Position numbers and translations under genes: made by a program. The notes under the pieces were generated by a model that saw only the letters and a list, made by a program, of their open reading frames with translations, had not been told where the DNA came from and did no database searches. Below, piece after piece: positions 39,145-47,615 of a stretch of 64,000 nt of DNA (its first letter is position 1; each line of letters begins with the position of its first letter). The DNA comes from Bacteroidota bacterium (GTDB lineage Bacteria; Bacteroidota; Bacteroidia; B-17B0; Aurantibacillaceae): assembly GCA_020403265.1 (NCBI GenBank), contig JADBXZ010000014.1, positions 124,001 to 188,000 on the forward strand, written 5' to 3'.

Positions 39145-39669
39145 CTACTTAGTCGTTTTAACACCCATGGTTTGTCCCATTTTCTCATAAACAATGTCGT
39201 TAGGTTCCCATAATTCGATTTTGTTTTTTTCTAAATCAAGGATATGTACAAATTTCCCATAGTCATATCGCTCAACAGAATCTAATACAGTCACTCCTTC
39301 TTTCTTTAATTCGATGATTAAATTTTCCAGATCCTCTACTCTATAGTTTATCATAAAATCTTTAGTAGATGGCGAAAAGTAATTCGTTTTTTCATCAAAC
39401 AGGCTCCATTGTGTAAACCCCTTTTTAGTGCTATCAGCACCCTGAAACCACTCAAATACACTTCCATAATCATTAATGCTTAACCCCAAATGCTTTTGAT
39501 ACCAGGACCTGAGTTTTTTAGGATCCTTGCACTTAAAAAAAACACCACCAATTCCGGTTACACGTTTTTTTGCTGTTCTATTCATTTGGTTCGACACAAT
39601 CGACTGCAAGGTTATTCCAAAACAAAAACTTCCCAGCATTGCAAATAAAAATAAGTATGATTTTTTCAT
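39145..39669 (-). CDS. VOC-family (glyoxalase/bleomycin-resistance-like) protein with signal peptide
   Basis: 'GIGGVFFKCKDPKKLRSWYQKHLGLSIND...FVHILDLEKNKIELWEPN'. Confidence 0.88.
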   Translation of the reverse strand: MKKSYLFLFAMLGSFCFGITLQSIVSNQMNRTAKKRVTGIGGVFFKCKDPKKLRSWYQKHLGLSINDYGSVFEWFQGADSTKKGFTQWSLFDEKTNYFSPSTKDFMINYRVEDLENLIIELKKEGVTVLDSVERYDYGKFVHILDLEKNKIELWEPNDIVYEKMGQTMGVKTTK

Positions 39670-39817
39670 GAGTTTAATCTTAAAAACTAAAATAGGAATA
39701 AATTACCATAAACAAGTTCTCGAACTTGCTAATTAACCCACAACTTGAATTATTTTTCAGTTGTGTAACCAAGTTTTGTATCTTTAGGCATTAAATTGTT
39801 TAATTAATTTGTAAAAG

Positions 39818-40183
39818 TTGAAAACACTAGTTAAATCGACACTTTTAATCGCTTTTGTTGGCTCACTAAAGGCACAAAGTGCATTTGTTTACATTAACGA
39901 AAAAGTTAATGGAATCGACATTCCAATAGAACGAGTAGAATGTGAAATTACTATTAATGATTCTATTGTAAAGAAAAAAACATCCCAAAACGATGGTTCA
40001 ATTGGCAGATTTTCTCTGGAAAAAGGCAAACATCGCATAAAAGCAAGTTCAGAGGAATTTCAAGATAGCCCGGTTATTGAATTTATTGTTAATGAATCTA
40101 AAACCACAACTTTGAGTATTGTTTTAATTCGCTTAACCCCAACTCAATTAGAAGAGAAAAAGAAAAAATTGAAAAAGGATTAA
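39818..40183 (+). CDS. Small secreted protein with carboxypeptidase-regulatory-like fold
   Basis: Signal peptide; 'IPIERVECEITINDSIVKKKTSQNDGSIGRFSLEKGKHRIKASSEEF'; TTG start. Confidence 0.5.
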   Translation: MKTLVKSTLLIAFVGSLKAQSAFVYINEKVNGIDIPIERVECEITINDSIVKKKTSQNDGSIGRFSLEKGKHRIKASSEEFQDSPVIEFIVNESKTTTLSIVLIRLTPTQLEEKKKKLKKD

Positions 40184-40407
40184 GTTGTAATAGTTCAATC
40201 CAATTTGGCCCACTTTGATTTCAAAAATCCTTTCTATTAATTTTCATCTATACTTAAAAATATTATTAGCTATTATCCAAAAAATTGCTAAGCCATTAAC
40301 CTATTTGTTAATTTTTGTTTCTATTGTTCAATTAATGCTAATTTGTTTGTCTAACCGTTTAAATTTTACTAAAATTGCATCACTAACTTATAACTTAAAC
40401 TTAAAAA

Positions 40408-41112
40408 ATGAAGAAAATTGCAGGTTTAGCTCTTTTGGCTTTGATATCATTTAATGGTGCGGCTCAAACAGCCGATGAAATCGTAAAAAAACACATTGAG
40501 GCCATTGGTGGTGCTGCCAATTGGGCAAAAATTAAAAGTTTGAAACTTCAAACGAAAATGAAGGCTCAGGGTGCAGAAGTGCTTGTTGACATTACTCAGG
40601 TAGATAAAAAAGCCATGCGCACTGATATTGCAGTTATGGGCATGAAGGGTTATTACATCGTCACAAACACCGAAGGCTGGAGTTTTATGCCTTTTCAAGG
40701 ACAAACTAAACCGGAGGCTATGACGGCAGACGATGTTAAAAAAGTTCAGGATGAACTTTCTTTGCAAGAAGATTTTTTAACTTATAAAGAATTAGGAAAA
40801 AAAATAGAATACCTTGGTAAAGACGATATAGACGGCACTGAATGTTTTAAAATAAAAATGACTAATAAAGATGGAATTGAAAAAACATATTTCTTAGATG
40901 CATCTAATTATTACACGATTAAGGTAGTTGAGAAATATAAATCAGATGGAAAAGAGCTTGAAGGCTCCACTAGTTTTGGAAATTACAAAAAATTAGATGA
41001 AGGAATTGTTTATCCAATGAGCATTTCCGGAGGTCAAATGGGTGAGTCTGAAGTTATCAGTGTAACCATTAATCCTAAAATTGAAGACTCTATATTTAAA
41101 ATACAAAACTAA
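40408..41112 (+). CDS. Outer membrane lipoprotein-sorting-protein-like (LolA/LolB-fold) secreted protein
   Basis: 'ADEIVKKHIEAIGGAANWAKIKSLKLQTKMKAQG...TECFKIKMTNKDGIEKTYFLDASNYYTIK'. Confidence 0.75.
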   Translation: MKKIAGLALLALISFNGAAQTADEIVKKHIEAIGGAANWAKIKSLKLQTKMKAQGAEVLVDITQVDKKAMRTDIAVMGMKGYYIVTNTEGWSFMPFQGQTKPEAMTADDVKKVQDELSLQEDFLTYKELGKKIEYLGKDDIDGTECFKIKMTNKDGIEKTYFLDASNYYTIKVVEKYKSDGKELEGSTSFGNYKKLDEGIVYPMSISGGQMGESEVISVTINPKIEDSIFKIQN

Positions 41113-41132
41113 ATTTATCAAAACAATTATTA

Positions 41133-41168
41133 AAGCCTCATTATAAAGATGAGGCTTCATTTTTTATT
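41133..41168 (+). terminator. Rho-independent terminator
   Basis: Perfect 9-bp stem AAGCCTCAT / ATGAGGCTT (7-nt loop) followed by CATTTTTTATT. Confidence 0.88.
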
Positions 41169-41172
41169 AACG

Positions 41173-44100
41173 ATGAAAAAAAAATTATTACCATTTATTA
41201 TAACTGTAACAGCCTTTACAGTTAATGCTCAAACAACTGTTAATTCCGGTATGTTTAGTTCACTGGAAGCCCGTTGCCTTGGCCCCGGAACAATGAGTGG
41301 ACGTATTACAGCGCTTGAAGGTGTTAACAATGATAATGGCAAAACACTTTATATGGGAACTGCCGGAGGTGGTGTGTGGAAATCTACTAATGCCGGAGCA
41401 TCCTACAAATCCATCTTTGATAAGTATTGTCAATCCATTGGTGCTTTAGCCGTCAATCAAAAAAATCCAAGCACCATTTATGTTGGAAGCGGCGAAAGCA
41501 ATATGCGTAACTCGGTTTCAATTGGTAACGGCATGTACAAAAGTACCGATGCGGGTGATAACTGGAAAAAAATTGGCTTGGATAGTGTAGAACATATTTC
41601 AAAGGTTGTTTTAAATCCCGAAAATCCAGACATTGTTTATGTTGCGGCACCCGGAGCACTCTGGAGTAACAGCAAACACCGTGGTTTATACAAATCTGTT
41701 AACGGTGGCGAAACATGGGAAAAATTATTTTACATTGATGATAAAACAGGTTGTGCAGATTTACTAATGGATCCAACTAACCCTAATATACTATATGCAT
41801 CAATGTGGCAATTCCGACGCACGCCTTACAGCTTTAATTCAGGGGGCAACACCAGCGGGCTTTATAAAAGTACCGATGGAGGTAAAACCTGGAAAGAAAT
41901 TACCAAAGGCCTACCGCCAAAACCATTTGGACGCATAGCCATGGCTTTAGCACCAAGCGATCCAAAACAAATGATTGCAATTGTAGAAAGTAATAAAACC
42001 GGCTTGTATATTTCTTCTGATGCCGGTGAAACCTGGAAAAGTCAAAGCGCTACAATGAATACCGTTGCACGCCCGTTTTATTTCAGTACCATTGTGATTG
42101 ACCCTAAGGATCCTAAACGCGTTTATCGTCCTGCCTTTCAATTTGCTTATAGCAGTGATGGTGGATACTCTTTTACCGAAGCTAGTTCTGATGGTGGTTG
42201 GGTGCATAGTGATATGCATGCGTTATGGATTAATCCAAGCAACACCAACATTATGTATTTGGGAACTGATGGCGGAACTTATATGAGTGTTGATAGAGGT
42301 GTAACCTGGCAATTTAATCATGGGTTACCTGTTGGTCAATTCTACCATGTAGCACACGATTTAAAAGAACCGTACAACGTTTATGGTGGTTTACAGGATA
42401 ACGGAAGCTGGGTTGCACCTAGTGCAGCGCCGGGTGGTATCGGAAACGGTAACTGGTCTCGTTTATATGGCGGTGATGGGTTTTGGACAGTTCCTGACAT
42501 TGATGGTAAAACGGCCTATGCCGAATATCAAGGTGGCAACATGGCTCGCATTAATTTAACCACAGCTAAATCAGAAAACATTCAACCGCAAAAAACCAGT
42601 AAGGAGGAAAAATTACGCTGGAATTGGAATACCCCAATTGTTACCGGTAGTAAAAATCCTAAAAACTTATATGTAGGTGCGCAGTACTTATACAAATCAA
42701 CAGACCAAGGTCGTAACTGGCAGCGCATTTCAGGAGATTTAACCACAAACGATAAAAAGAAACAGGAGCAGGAAGAAAGTGGCGGATTAAGCGCAGATAA
42801 TACTTCCGCCGAAAATCATTGTACCATTTTCACCATTGCAGAATCGCCATTGGATGAACAACTCGTTTGGGTTGGAACCGATGATGGAAACTTACAGGTT
42901 ACGGTTGATGGCGGTAAAACCTGGGTAAATACTTCTCCTCAGTTAGGTAAAGCTTTGGGTGTTAACCAAGCATGGATCAGCAGTATTTTTCCATCACATT
43001 TTGATAAAAACACAGTTTATGTCACCGCTGAAAATCACATGTATGGTGACTTTAATACGTATTTAGCCAAAACAACAGACGGCGGTAAAACATGGACGCG
43101 TCTTAACAGTAAAGAGTTCAGAAGCTTTGCACATAAAGTGGTGGAAGACCATGAAAATAAAAACCTGTTATTTTTAGGAACAGAAATGGGTTTGTTTGCA
43201 ACTTTAGATGGCGGCAGCAACTGGTTCTTGGTTAAAAATAACATTCCTGAATACGCTTTAGTACGTGATTTAAAAATACATCCTAAAACGCATGATTTAA
43301 TTGTTGCAACGCACGGCAGAGGTATTTATATTTTAGATAACATCAGTGTGTTAAGCAAGTTAACCCCGGAACTGTTAGAGAAAGATGTTCATGTTTTCCA
43401 AACACCGGATATTATATTAAACAATGGCAAATTAGGTTGGGGTGGCCCCGAAGTATCAGGTGGTTGGGTTAGCGGCAATCCAAGTGAAATACCAACTATT
43501 GATTATTATTTAAAACAACGTTTAAGCTCCGGAAAAATAACGGTTGATATTTATGACGATAAAGGCAATTTAATCCAAAGTATTCCCGGCTCTATTAAAA
43601 AAGGTATTAACAAAGTATTTTGGAATTTAAGAGGTATACCACCCAAAGTTGCATCGGGAAGCACAAAAATGGACATGGCCGGCTTTACGGCGCCAATGGT
43701 ATTACCGGGCGTATACACGGTTAAAATAAAGGTGAAAGACCAGGAATATACGAGCACTCTAAACTGCGTACACGATAAAAATAATGTCGATTTAACCGAA
43801 ACCGATAGACGCTTAGTTTATGAAAAAGCCATGCAGTTGCAAACCTTATACAAGAATGTAAATGCACGAATTGATAGTATAAATTTATATCAAACCAGTT
43901 TAAAAGCCGATTCGGTTTGGTTTAATAAAAACAAGACAGCAAAACTGTTTTACGATGATTTACAAAAGGTAAAAGCCGAATTAATGGCTACTAAAAAAAC
44001 CTCCATTTTTGCGGATGAAGAACGGTTGCGCGAAAAAATATCCGGCTTGTATGGCACATTTTGCGGAATGGAATCAAAACCAAACAGCACGCAGTTAGAA

Positions 44101-44211
44101 GCCATTGAAGTTTTAGAGACTGATTTTAAAACACATAACGAAACATATAAAAAAACGGTGACTAAGTATTTACCTAAAACACCCGAATTGAAATTGAAAA
44201 AGGATATTTGA
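41173..44211 (+). CDS. VPS10/sortilin-like beta-propeller protein (glycosyl-hydrolase-like family)
   Basis: Repeats 'GTAGGGVWKSTNAGASYKSIFD', 'YKSTDAGDNWKKIG', 'LYKSTDGGKTWKEI', 'YKSTDQGRNWQRI'; signal peptide at 41173; the track start 41149 lies inside the terminator hairpin. Confidence 0.88.
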   Translation: MKKKLLPFIITVTAFTVNAQTTVNSGMFSSLEARCLGPGTMSGRITALEGVNNDNGKTLYMGTAGGGVWKSTNAGASYKSIFDKYCQSIGALAVNQKNPSTIYVGSGESNMRNSVSIGNGMYKSTDAGDNWKKIGLDSVEHISKVVLNPENPDIVYVAAPGALWSNSKHRGLYKSVNGGETWEKLFYIDDKTGCADLLMDPTNPNILYASMWQFRRTPYSFNSGGNTSGLYKSTDGGKTWKEITKGLPPKPFGRIAMALAPSDPKQMIAIVESNKTGLYISSDAGETWKSQSATMNTVARPFYFSTIVIDPKDPKRVYRPAFQFAYSSDGGYSFTEASSDGGWVHSDMHALWINPSNTNIMYLGTDGGTYMSVDRGVTWQFNHGLPVGQFYHVAHDLKEPYNVYGGLQDNGSWVAPSAAPGGIGNGNWSRLYGGDGFWTVPDIDGKTAYAEYQGGNMARINLTTAKSENIQPQKTSKEEKLRWNWNTPIVTGSKNPKNLYVGAQYLYKSTDQGRNWQRISGDLTTNDKKKQEQEESGGLSADNTSAENHCTIFTIAESPLDEQLVWVGTDDGNLQVTVDGGKTWVNTSPQLGKALGVNQAWISSIFPSHFDKNTVYVTAENHMYGDFNTYLAKTTDGGKTWTRLNSKEFRSFAHKVVEDHENKNLLFLGTEMGLFATLDGGSNWFLVKNNIPEYALVRDLKIHPKTHDLIVATHGRGIYILDNISVLSKLTPELLEKDVHVFQTPDIILNNGKLGWGGPEVSGGWVSGNPSEIPTIDYYLKQRLSSGKITVDIYDDKGNLIQSIPGSIKKGINKVFWNLRGIPPKVASGSTKMDMAGFTAPMVLPGVYTVKIKVKDQEYTSTLNCVHDKNNVDLTETDRRLVYEKAMQLQTLYKNVNARIDSINLYQTSLKADSVWFNKNKTAKLFYDDLQKVKAELMATKKTSIFADEERLREKISGLYGTFCGMESKPNSTQLEAIEVLETDFKTHNETYKKTVTKYLPKTPELKLKKDI

Positions 44212-44252
44212 TTTTTTAGTAATTAATTTAATGTTTTCAGAACGTAATATAT

Positions 44253-44597
44253 ATGAAAAACATATTATTTATCATTCTATTCGCTTCTGTCATAAATGGC
44301 ATCGCTCAAAATAACGACAAAGCATATAACCCAATTACGGTTAAACGAACCAAGCTTGTTAATGCTCATACTTTAAGTGACATAATCAATAAAGAAACTG
44401 ATAGTTTAGTTGCATCAATTGAGCTAAGTTGTATCATCAAAAATGAACTTTACACAAAAAAAAGTGGTGTGGATTTGGAATATTTAGCTAAAAATATTTT
44501 TCCAAATATAGAAAAGAAATCAAGAATTTTTATTGATGTTTTTAGAAAAGGAAAACCCAACGATCCTATAACCTATGCGCTAGTGCTTGAAGACTAA
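44253..44597 (+). CDS. Hypothetical secreted protein
   Basis: 114-aa ORF with signal peptide 'MKNILFIILFASVINGIAQ'. Confidence 0.5.
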   Translation: MKNILFIILFASVINGIAQNNDKAYNPITVKRTKLVNAHTLSDIINKETDSLVASIELSCIIKNELYTKKSGVDLEYLAKNIFPNIEKKSRIFIDVFRKGKPNDPITYALVLED

Positions 44598-44707
44598 TTA
44601 AAGCTGATTGTAATTCTTTTTGTTTTTAACTGCACTTCACTGGGCTTTTATTGGAGTGCCATTAACTGCAATGACTGGGATTTTAGATCATCTCCTATTT
44701 TTTGATT

Positions 44708-44804
44708 TTTACGCAGGATTACAAATCCAACGAAACCTGAACTTACAGTATTTGCGAAGCTTTACATTCGCCGGGGCTAAGCAGCGAAGCGGGGATGCCC
44801 GCCG
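44708..44804 (+). repeat. Island repeat copy 1
   Basis: ttttacgcaggattacaaatccaacgaaacctgaacttacagtatttgcgaagctttacattcgccggggctaagcagcgaagcgg... Confidence 0.85.
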
Positions 44805-45035
44805 TTAAAGAGCTGTTTTTATTAAAGCTTCAACAGATAAGTCTTCGTCTATTAGTGGCCAAAGAATGCCATAACCAGAAGGAGAAACCTTAAAAAATTG
44901 TCTTTGAAAATCATTGGCAGCTTTTAATTTTGAGGAAATTCTGTCGAGAGCAACTTTAATAAGTTTTCCGTCAATTATTAAACTCATTGAATCCTTGTCG
45001 AAGGAAATATCTTTTATAATATGAGTTGTAATCAT
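44805..45035 (-). CDS. DUF2442 domain protein
   Basis: 'DISFDKDSMSLIIDGKLIKVALDRISSKLKAANDFQRQFFKVSPSGYGILWPLIDEDLSVEALI'. Confidence 0.85.
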   Translation of the reverse strand: MITTHIIKDISFDKDSMSLIIDGKLIKVALDRISSKLKAANDFQRQFFKVSPSGYGILWPLIDEDLSVEALIKTAL

Positions 45036-45043
45036 TAAGTCAG

Positions 45044-45325
45044 TTATTTTATTTTCATCGCTGCATTGTGAATTCTAAGTATTGTAACATTTCCATTACT
45101 TAATCGGTAAAAAATGCGATAATTACCTTCAATCAATTCTCGAATTTCCTTAATATTCTTTTCCGGGACCACCCGTCCCGATTCTGGAAAGTCAATTAAT
45201 TGGTCAACTCGTTTGATAAGTTTTGTAATAAATCTAGCTGCATAGAAGTTGGAGTCAAGTGAAATATAATCGTTGATTGCTTTTAGGTCTTTTACTGATT
45301 TTTTAGTCCAGTTTATTTTTGCCAT
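45044..45325 (-). CDS. Type II toxin, RelE/ParE family
   Basis: 'INWTKKSVKDLKAINDYISLDSNFYAARFITKLIKRVDQLIDFPESGRVVPEKNIKEIRELIEGNYRIFYRLSNGNVTILRIHNAAM'. Confidence 0.95.
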   Translation of the reverse strand: MAKINWTKKSVKDLKAINDYISLDSNFYAARFITKLIKRVDQLIDFPESGRVVPEKNIKEIRELIEGNYRIFYRLSNGNVTILRIHNAAMKIK

Positions 45326-45492
45326 TTTGTTGCCATCTTTTTCACTTTATCATGACTAATAGTTTTACCAGCCTTAGCTTCAGCCATTCCTTCGTCTATT
45401 TTTTCAATCACGATTAAGCGTTCAAGAAATTCATCAAGACTGAACTTATTTGGAAGCTCATTTAATGTGTTAAGAACAATTGATTTTTGCAT
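45313..45492 (-). CDS. Short antitoxin (59 aa) of the RelE/ParE module; absent from the ORF track
   Basis: Manual translation: MQKSIVLNTLNELPNKFSLDEFLERLIVIEKIDEGMAEAKAGKTISHDKVKKMATKWQK*; 13-nt overlap with the toxin start. Confidence 0.88.
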   Translation of the reverse strand: MQKSIVLNTLNELPNKFSLDEFLERLIVIEKIDEGMAEAKAGKTISHDKVKKMATKWQK

Positions 45493-45594
45493 GATATAAA
45501 TTTACAAAAAACTATGAATTTATCAAAACAGATTTTTGTGCAGACCACAAACTTAGTATTAAGGACTTTAAATTGAATTATACCTGAATTTTAA

Positions 45595-45770
45595 GAGAGG
45601 AATACAAATTCTTCAGAGCACCGGCCTCTTTATATTTTAAATCCCGCTATTTTACAATTTTTTAGTGAGCATGCAAATCCAACGAAACGTGAACTTACAG
45701 TATTTATAAAGCTTTACATTCGCCGGGGCTATGCAGCGCAGCGGCAAATACAGCGTAGCGGGGGAGTTGA
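45595..45770 (+). repeat. Island repeat copy 2 (split/diverged)
   Basis: aggaatacaaattcttcagagca (45597-45619) resembles the left end; tgcaaatccaacgaaacgtgaacttacagtatttataaagctttacattcgccggggctatgcagcgcagcgg (from 45672) matches copy 1. Confidence 0.8.
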
Positions 45771-45843
45771 GTGCTACGTTAGATTTTTAATTTGATACTA
45801 TTTTATCAAATTTTAAACTTATTTGATTTAGGGATTTACAAAA

Positions 45844-46140
45844 CTATGCCCTATCTTTTAGTTTCCCTTTTGGATTTCTGCTTGTGTGAAAAAAAGAATG
45901 AACGATAATATTATCATCAATAATTTCATAAACCAGATAATAAGGAAACCGCTTGTAAACTGCTTCACGATAGTGTTTGTATTTTCTTTGAAAGAGGTAT
46001 GGATTTGCTCTAAGCTTTTCAATTAAGTTATCTGTTTCCTTTTCAAATTTATCCCCTAATCCTTGTTGCTATTTCTCATAATAGTTAAAAGCAGAATTAT
46101 ATTCTTCCGCTGCTAGTATGGTTATTTCAAGCTTATATGC
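45844..46140 (-). pseudogene. RelE/ParE-family toxin pseudogene
   Basis: Minus-strand frame reads AYKLEITILAAEEYNSAFNYYEK*QQGLGDKFEKETDNLIEKLRANPYLFQRKYKHYREAVYKRFPYYLVYEIIDDNIIVHSFFHTSRNPKGKLKDRA*: internal TAG at 46069-46071, and TAG (46141-46143) where a start codon is expected. Confidence 0.85.
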
Positions 46141-46150
46141 CTAAATAAGG

Positions 46151-46381
46151 CTATATTGTGCGGGTACGTTTTTTTAACTCGTTCCAAGAAGTTGTTTTGA
46201 GTTTACCTTGTCTATACAAAGCAGAACGTCTTTCGATTTCAGATTTTTGTTCTGATGTCATTAAACTTTTACCATCGCTATCTTCGTATATTTTAAGCAT
46301 TCCATAAACAGCTTCAATTACGTTGTCCTCAGCATGATTAATATATTCGATGACTTTTTTTCTTAATGCCTTAGATGTCAT
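46151..46381 (-). CDS. Addiction-module antitoxin (partner of the pseudogenized toxin)
   Basis: 'MTSEQKSEIERRSALYRQGKLKTTSWNELKKRTRTI' typical of ParE-partner antitoxins. Confidence 0.82.
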   Translation of the reverse strand: MTSKALRKKVIEYINHAEDNVIEAVYGMLKIYEDSDGKSLMTSEQKSEIERRSALYRQGKLKTTSWNELKKRTRTI

Positions 46382-46524
46382 GTATAAATCTTTGCTTTAA
46401 GTTAGTCCTTTTTATTGAAATTTAAAAATGTGTTTTTCGACTTGGTAAAATATATTTGCATCTAAACCTCAAATGGCAGCTACCCTCAGCCTAATGGATT
46501 ATTCGCAGTGCAACGGATACAAGA

Positions 46525-46625
46525 TTTTACGCAGAATTAAAAATCCTGCGGAGTTGATTACAAATCTCAGTACTTTAAGTTTTTGCACAGCTTTACATTC
46601 GCTGCGGCGAATTAGTGCAGCGGGA
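46525..46625 (+). repeat. Island repeat copy 3
   Basis: ttttacgcagaattaaaaatcctgcggagttgattacaaatctcagtactttaagtttttgcacagctttacattcgctgcggcgaattagtgcagcgg. Confidence 0.88.
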
Positions 46626-46652
46626 CTATACTGAAATGTAATAAGCAGCATG

Positions 46653-47591
46653 CTATAGCTTTACTACTTTCGGTTTGAAGTAGCCCATATAACGTTCCAA
46701 ATTATCTTTAAACCATTGAAACTGATTATTCCACTCGTTTCTATCAGTAAAATCTCCAATAGCTTTTAACATAACTGCACTCATTTTTCGCCCGTCCATT
46801 TTATCCCAAACCAAATCCTTATTTACTTCTGCAAATGAACTTTCATAGCCAACGGAATATAGTTTATCATAATTCTCCTTTGCTTGATCACCCATTATAT
46901 TTAACCAAATATTTATTGAATTATCCCGAGAATTGACAGAAGCCGACAAATGAAAATTGCTTCGACCAATTGCAATATTTGTCCAATGTTGAGGCAAAGG
47001 ATTTTGCATTTTAACAAAACTTTTTTTAGTTTCCATGAAATCTTTCAGTCCCTGCCAATATTCTTGTTGAAGTAGTTTGGTATCTGTAGTTGGTTGTGAA
47101 GTTGTAGAACGTTTAACTTGCTTGGTCCAATCATTAGGTTTGGAAACGATATTAAACATTGGTGCGGGTGAAGAGTCTCCAATTTTATATAGTTCTATTT
47201 CAATTCCGAAAAACGTGAATGTATCGTCAGTTATTCTGTTTAACCAGTCTAAAGCTGCCCTGTGTTCTTCTGTAAATTTTTGGGCAATCCAAATAATGGT
47301 TACAGCATCAAGTCCGGCAGCATAAGTCATTAGTTGACCCAAATGAGTATGATCAGTTTTCTCAAGCTGATTTTCAATTAAAACGAAATGATCGTTAATT
47401 GTATCCTTACATAAAATATCAGCGCTAAAAGGCCCCACGCTTTCTTCTTGACTTTGAACTTCGAGTTCAATACCTATCGTTTCACTCAATAACTGAATAT
47501 TCTCATCTTGGGCAAGCCATGGCGTAAAATCGGTCGCTTCTTTTTTCCAATAAGCTCTTAAATCAATTTTCTCTAATCTGCCTAGCTTCAT
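46653..47591 (-). CDS. DUF4268 domain protein, PD-(D/E)XK nuclease-like
   Basis: 'PFSADILCKDTINDHFVLIENQLEKTDHTHLGQLMTYAAGLDAVTIIWIAQKFTEEHRAALDWLN' and C-terminal DUF4268-like region. Confidence 0.9.
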   Translation of the reverse strand: MKLGRLEKIDLRAYWKKEATDFTPWLAQDENIQLLSETIGIELEVQSQEESVGPFSADILCKDTINDHFVLIENQLEKTDHTHLGQLMTYAAGLDAVTIIWIAQKFTEEHRAALDWLNRITDDTFTFFGIEIELYKIGDSSPAPMFNIVSKPNDWTKQVKRSTTSQPTTDTKLLQQEYWQGLKDFMETKKSFVKMQNPLPQHWTNIAIGRSNFHLSASVNSRDNSINIWLNIMGDQAKENYDKLYSVGYESSFAEVNKDLVWDKMDGRKMSAVMLKAIGDFTDRNEWNNQFQWFKDNLERYMGYFKPKVVKL

Positions 47592-47615
47592 AATTTATTT
47601 TGGTATTTAAATTAT

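Noticed and set aside
41149-41172. Track start of the VPS10-like ORF at 41149
   Set aside because: This ATG is the 3' arm of a terminator hairpin (AAGCCTCAT/ATGAGGCTT); a signal peptide begins at the Met at 41173.
44620-44808. Plus-strand ORF 62 aa over repeat copy 1
   Set aside because: Entirely composed of the repeat and its flank; its peptide (…QYLRSFTFAGAKQRSG) is similar to the one read from copy 5 only because the DNA repeat is shared. No coding support.
45844-46140. Possible stop-codon readthrough or reassignment at the TAG in the ParE-like frame
   Set aside because: TAG is used as a normal terminal stop elsewhere in the window (e.g. nrdA, nrdB), and the expected start codon is missing too, so decay is the simpler explanation.
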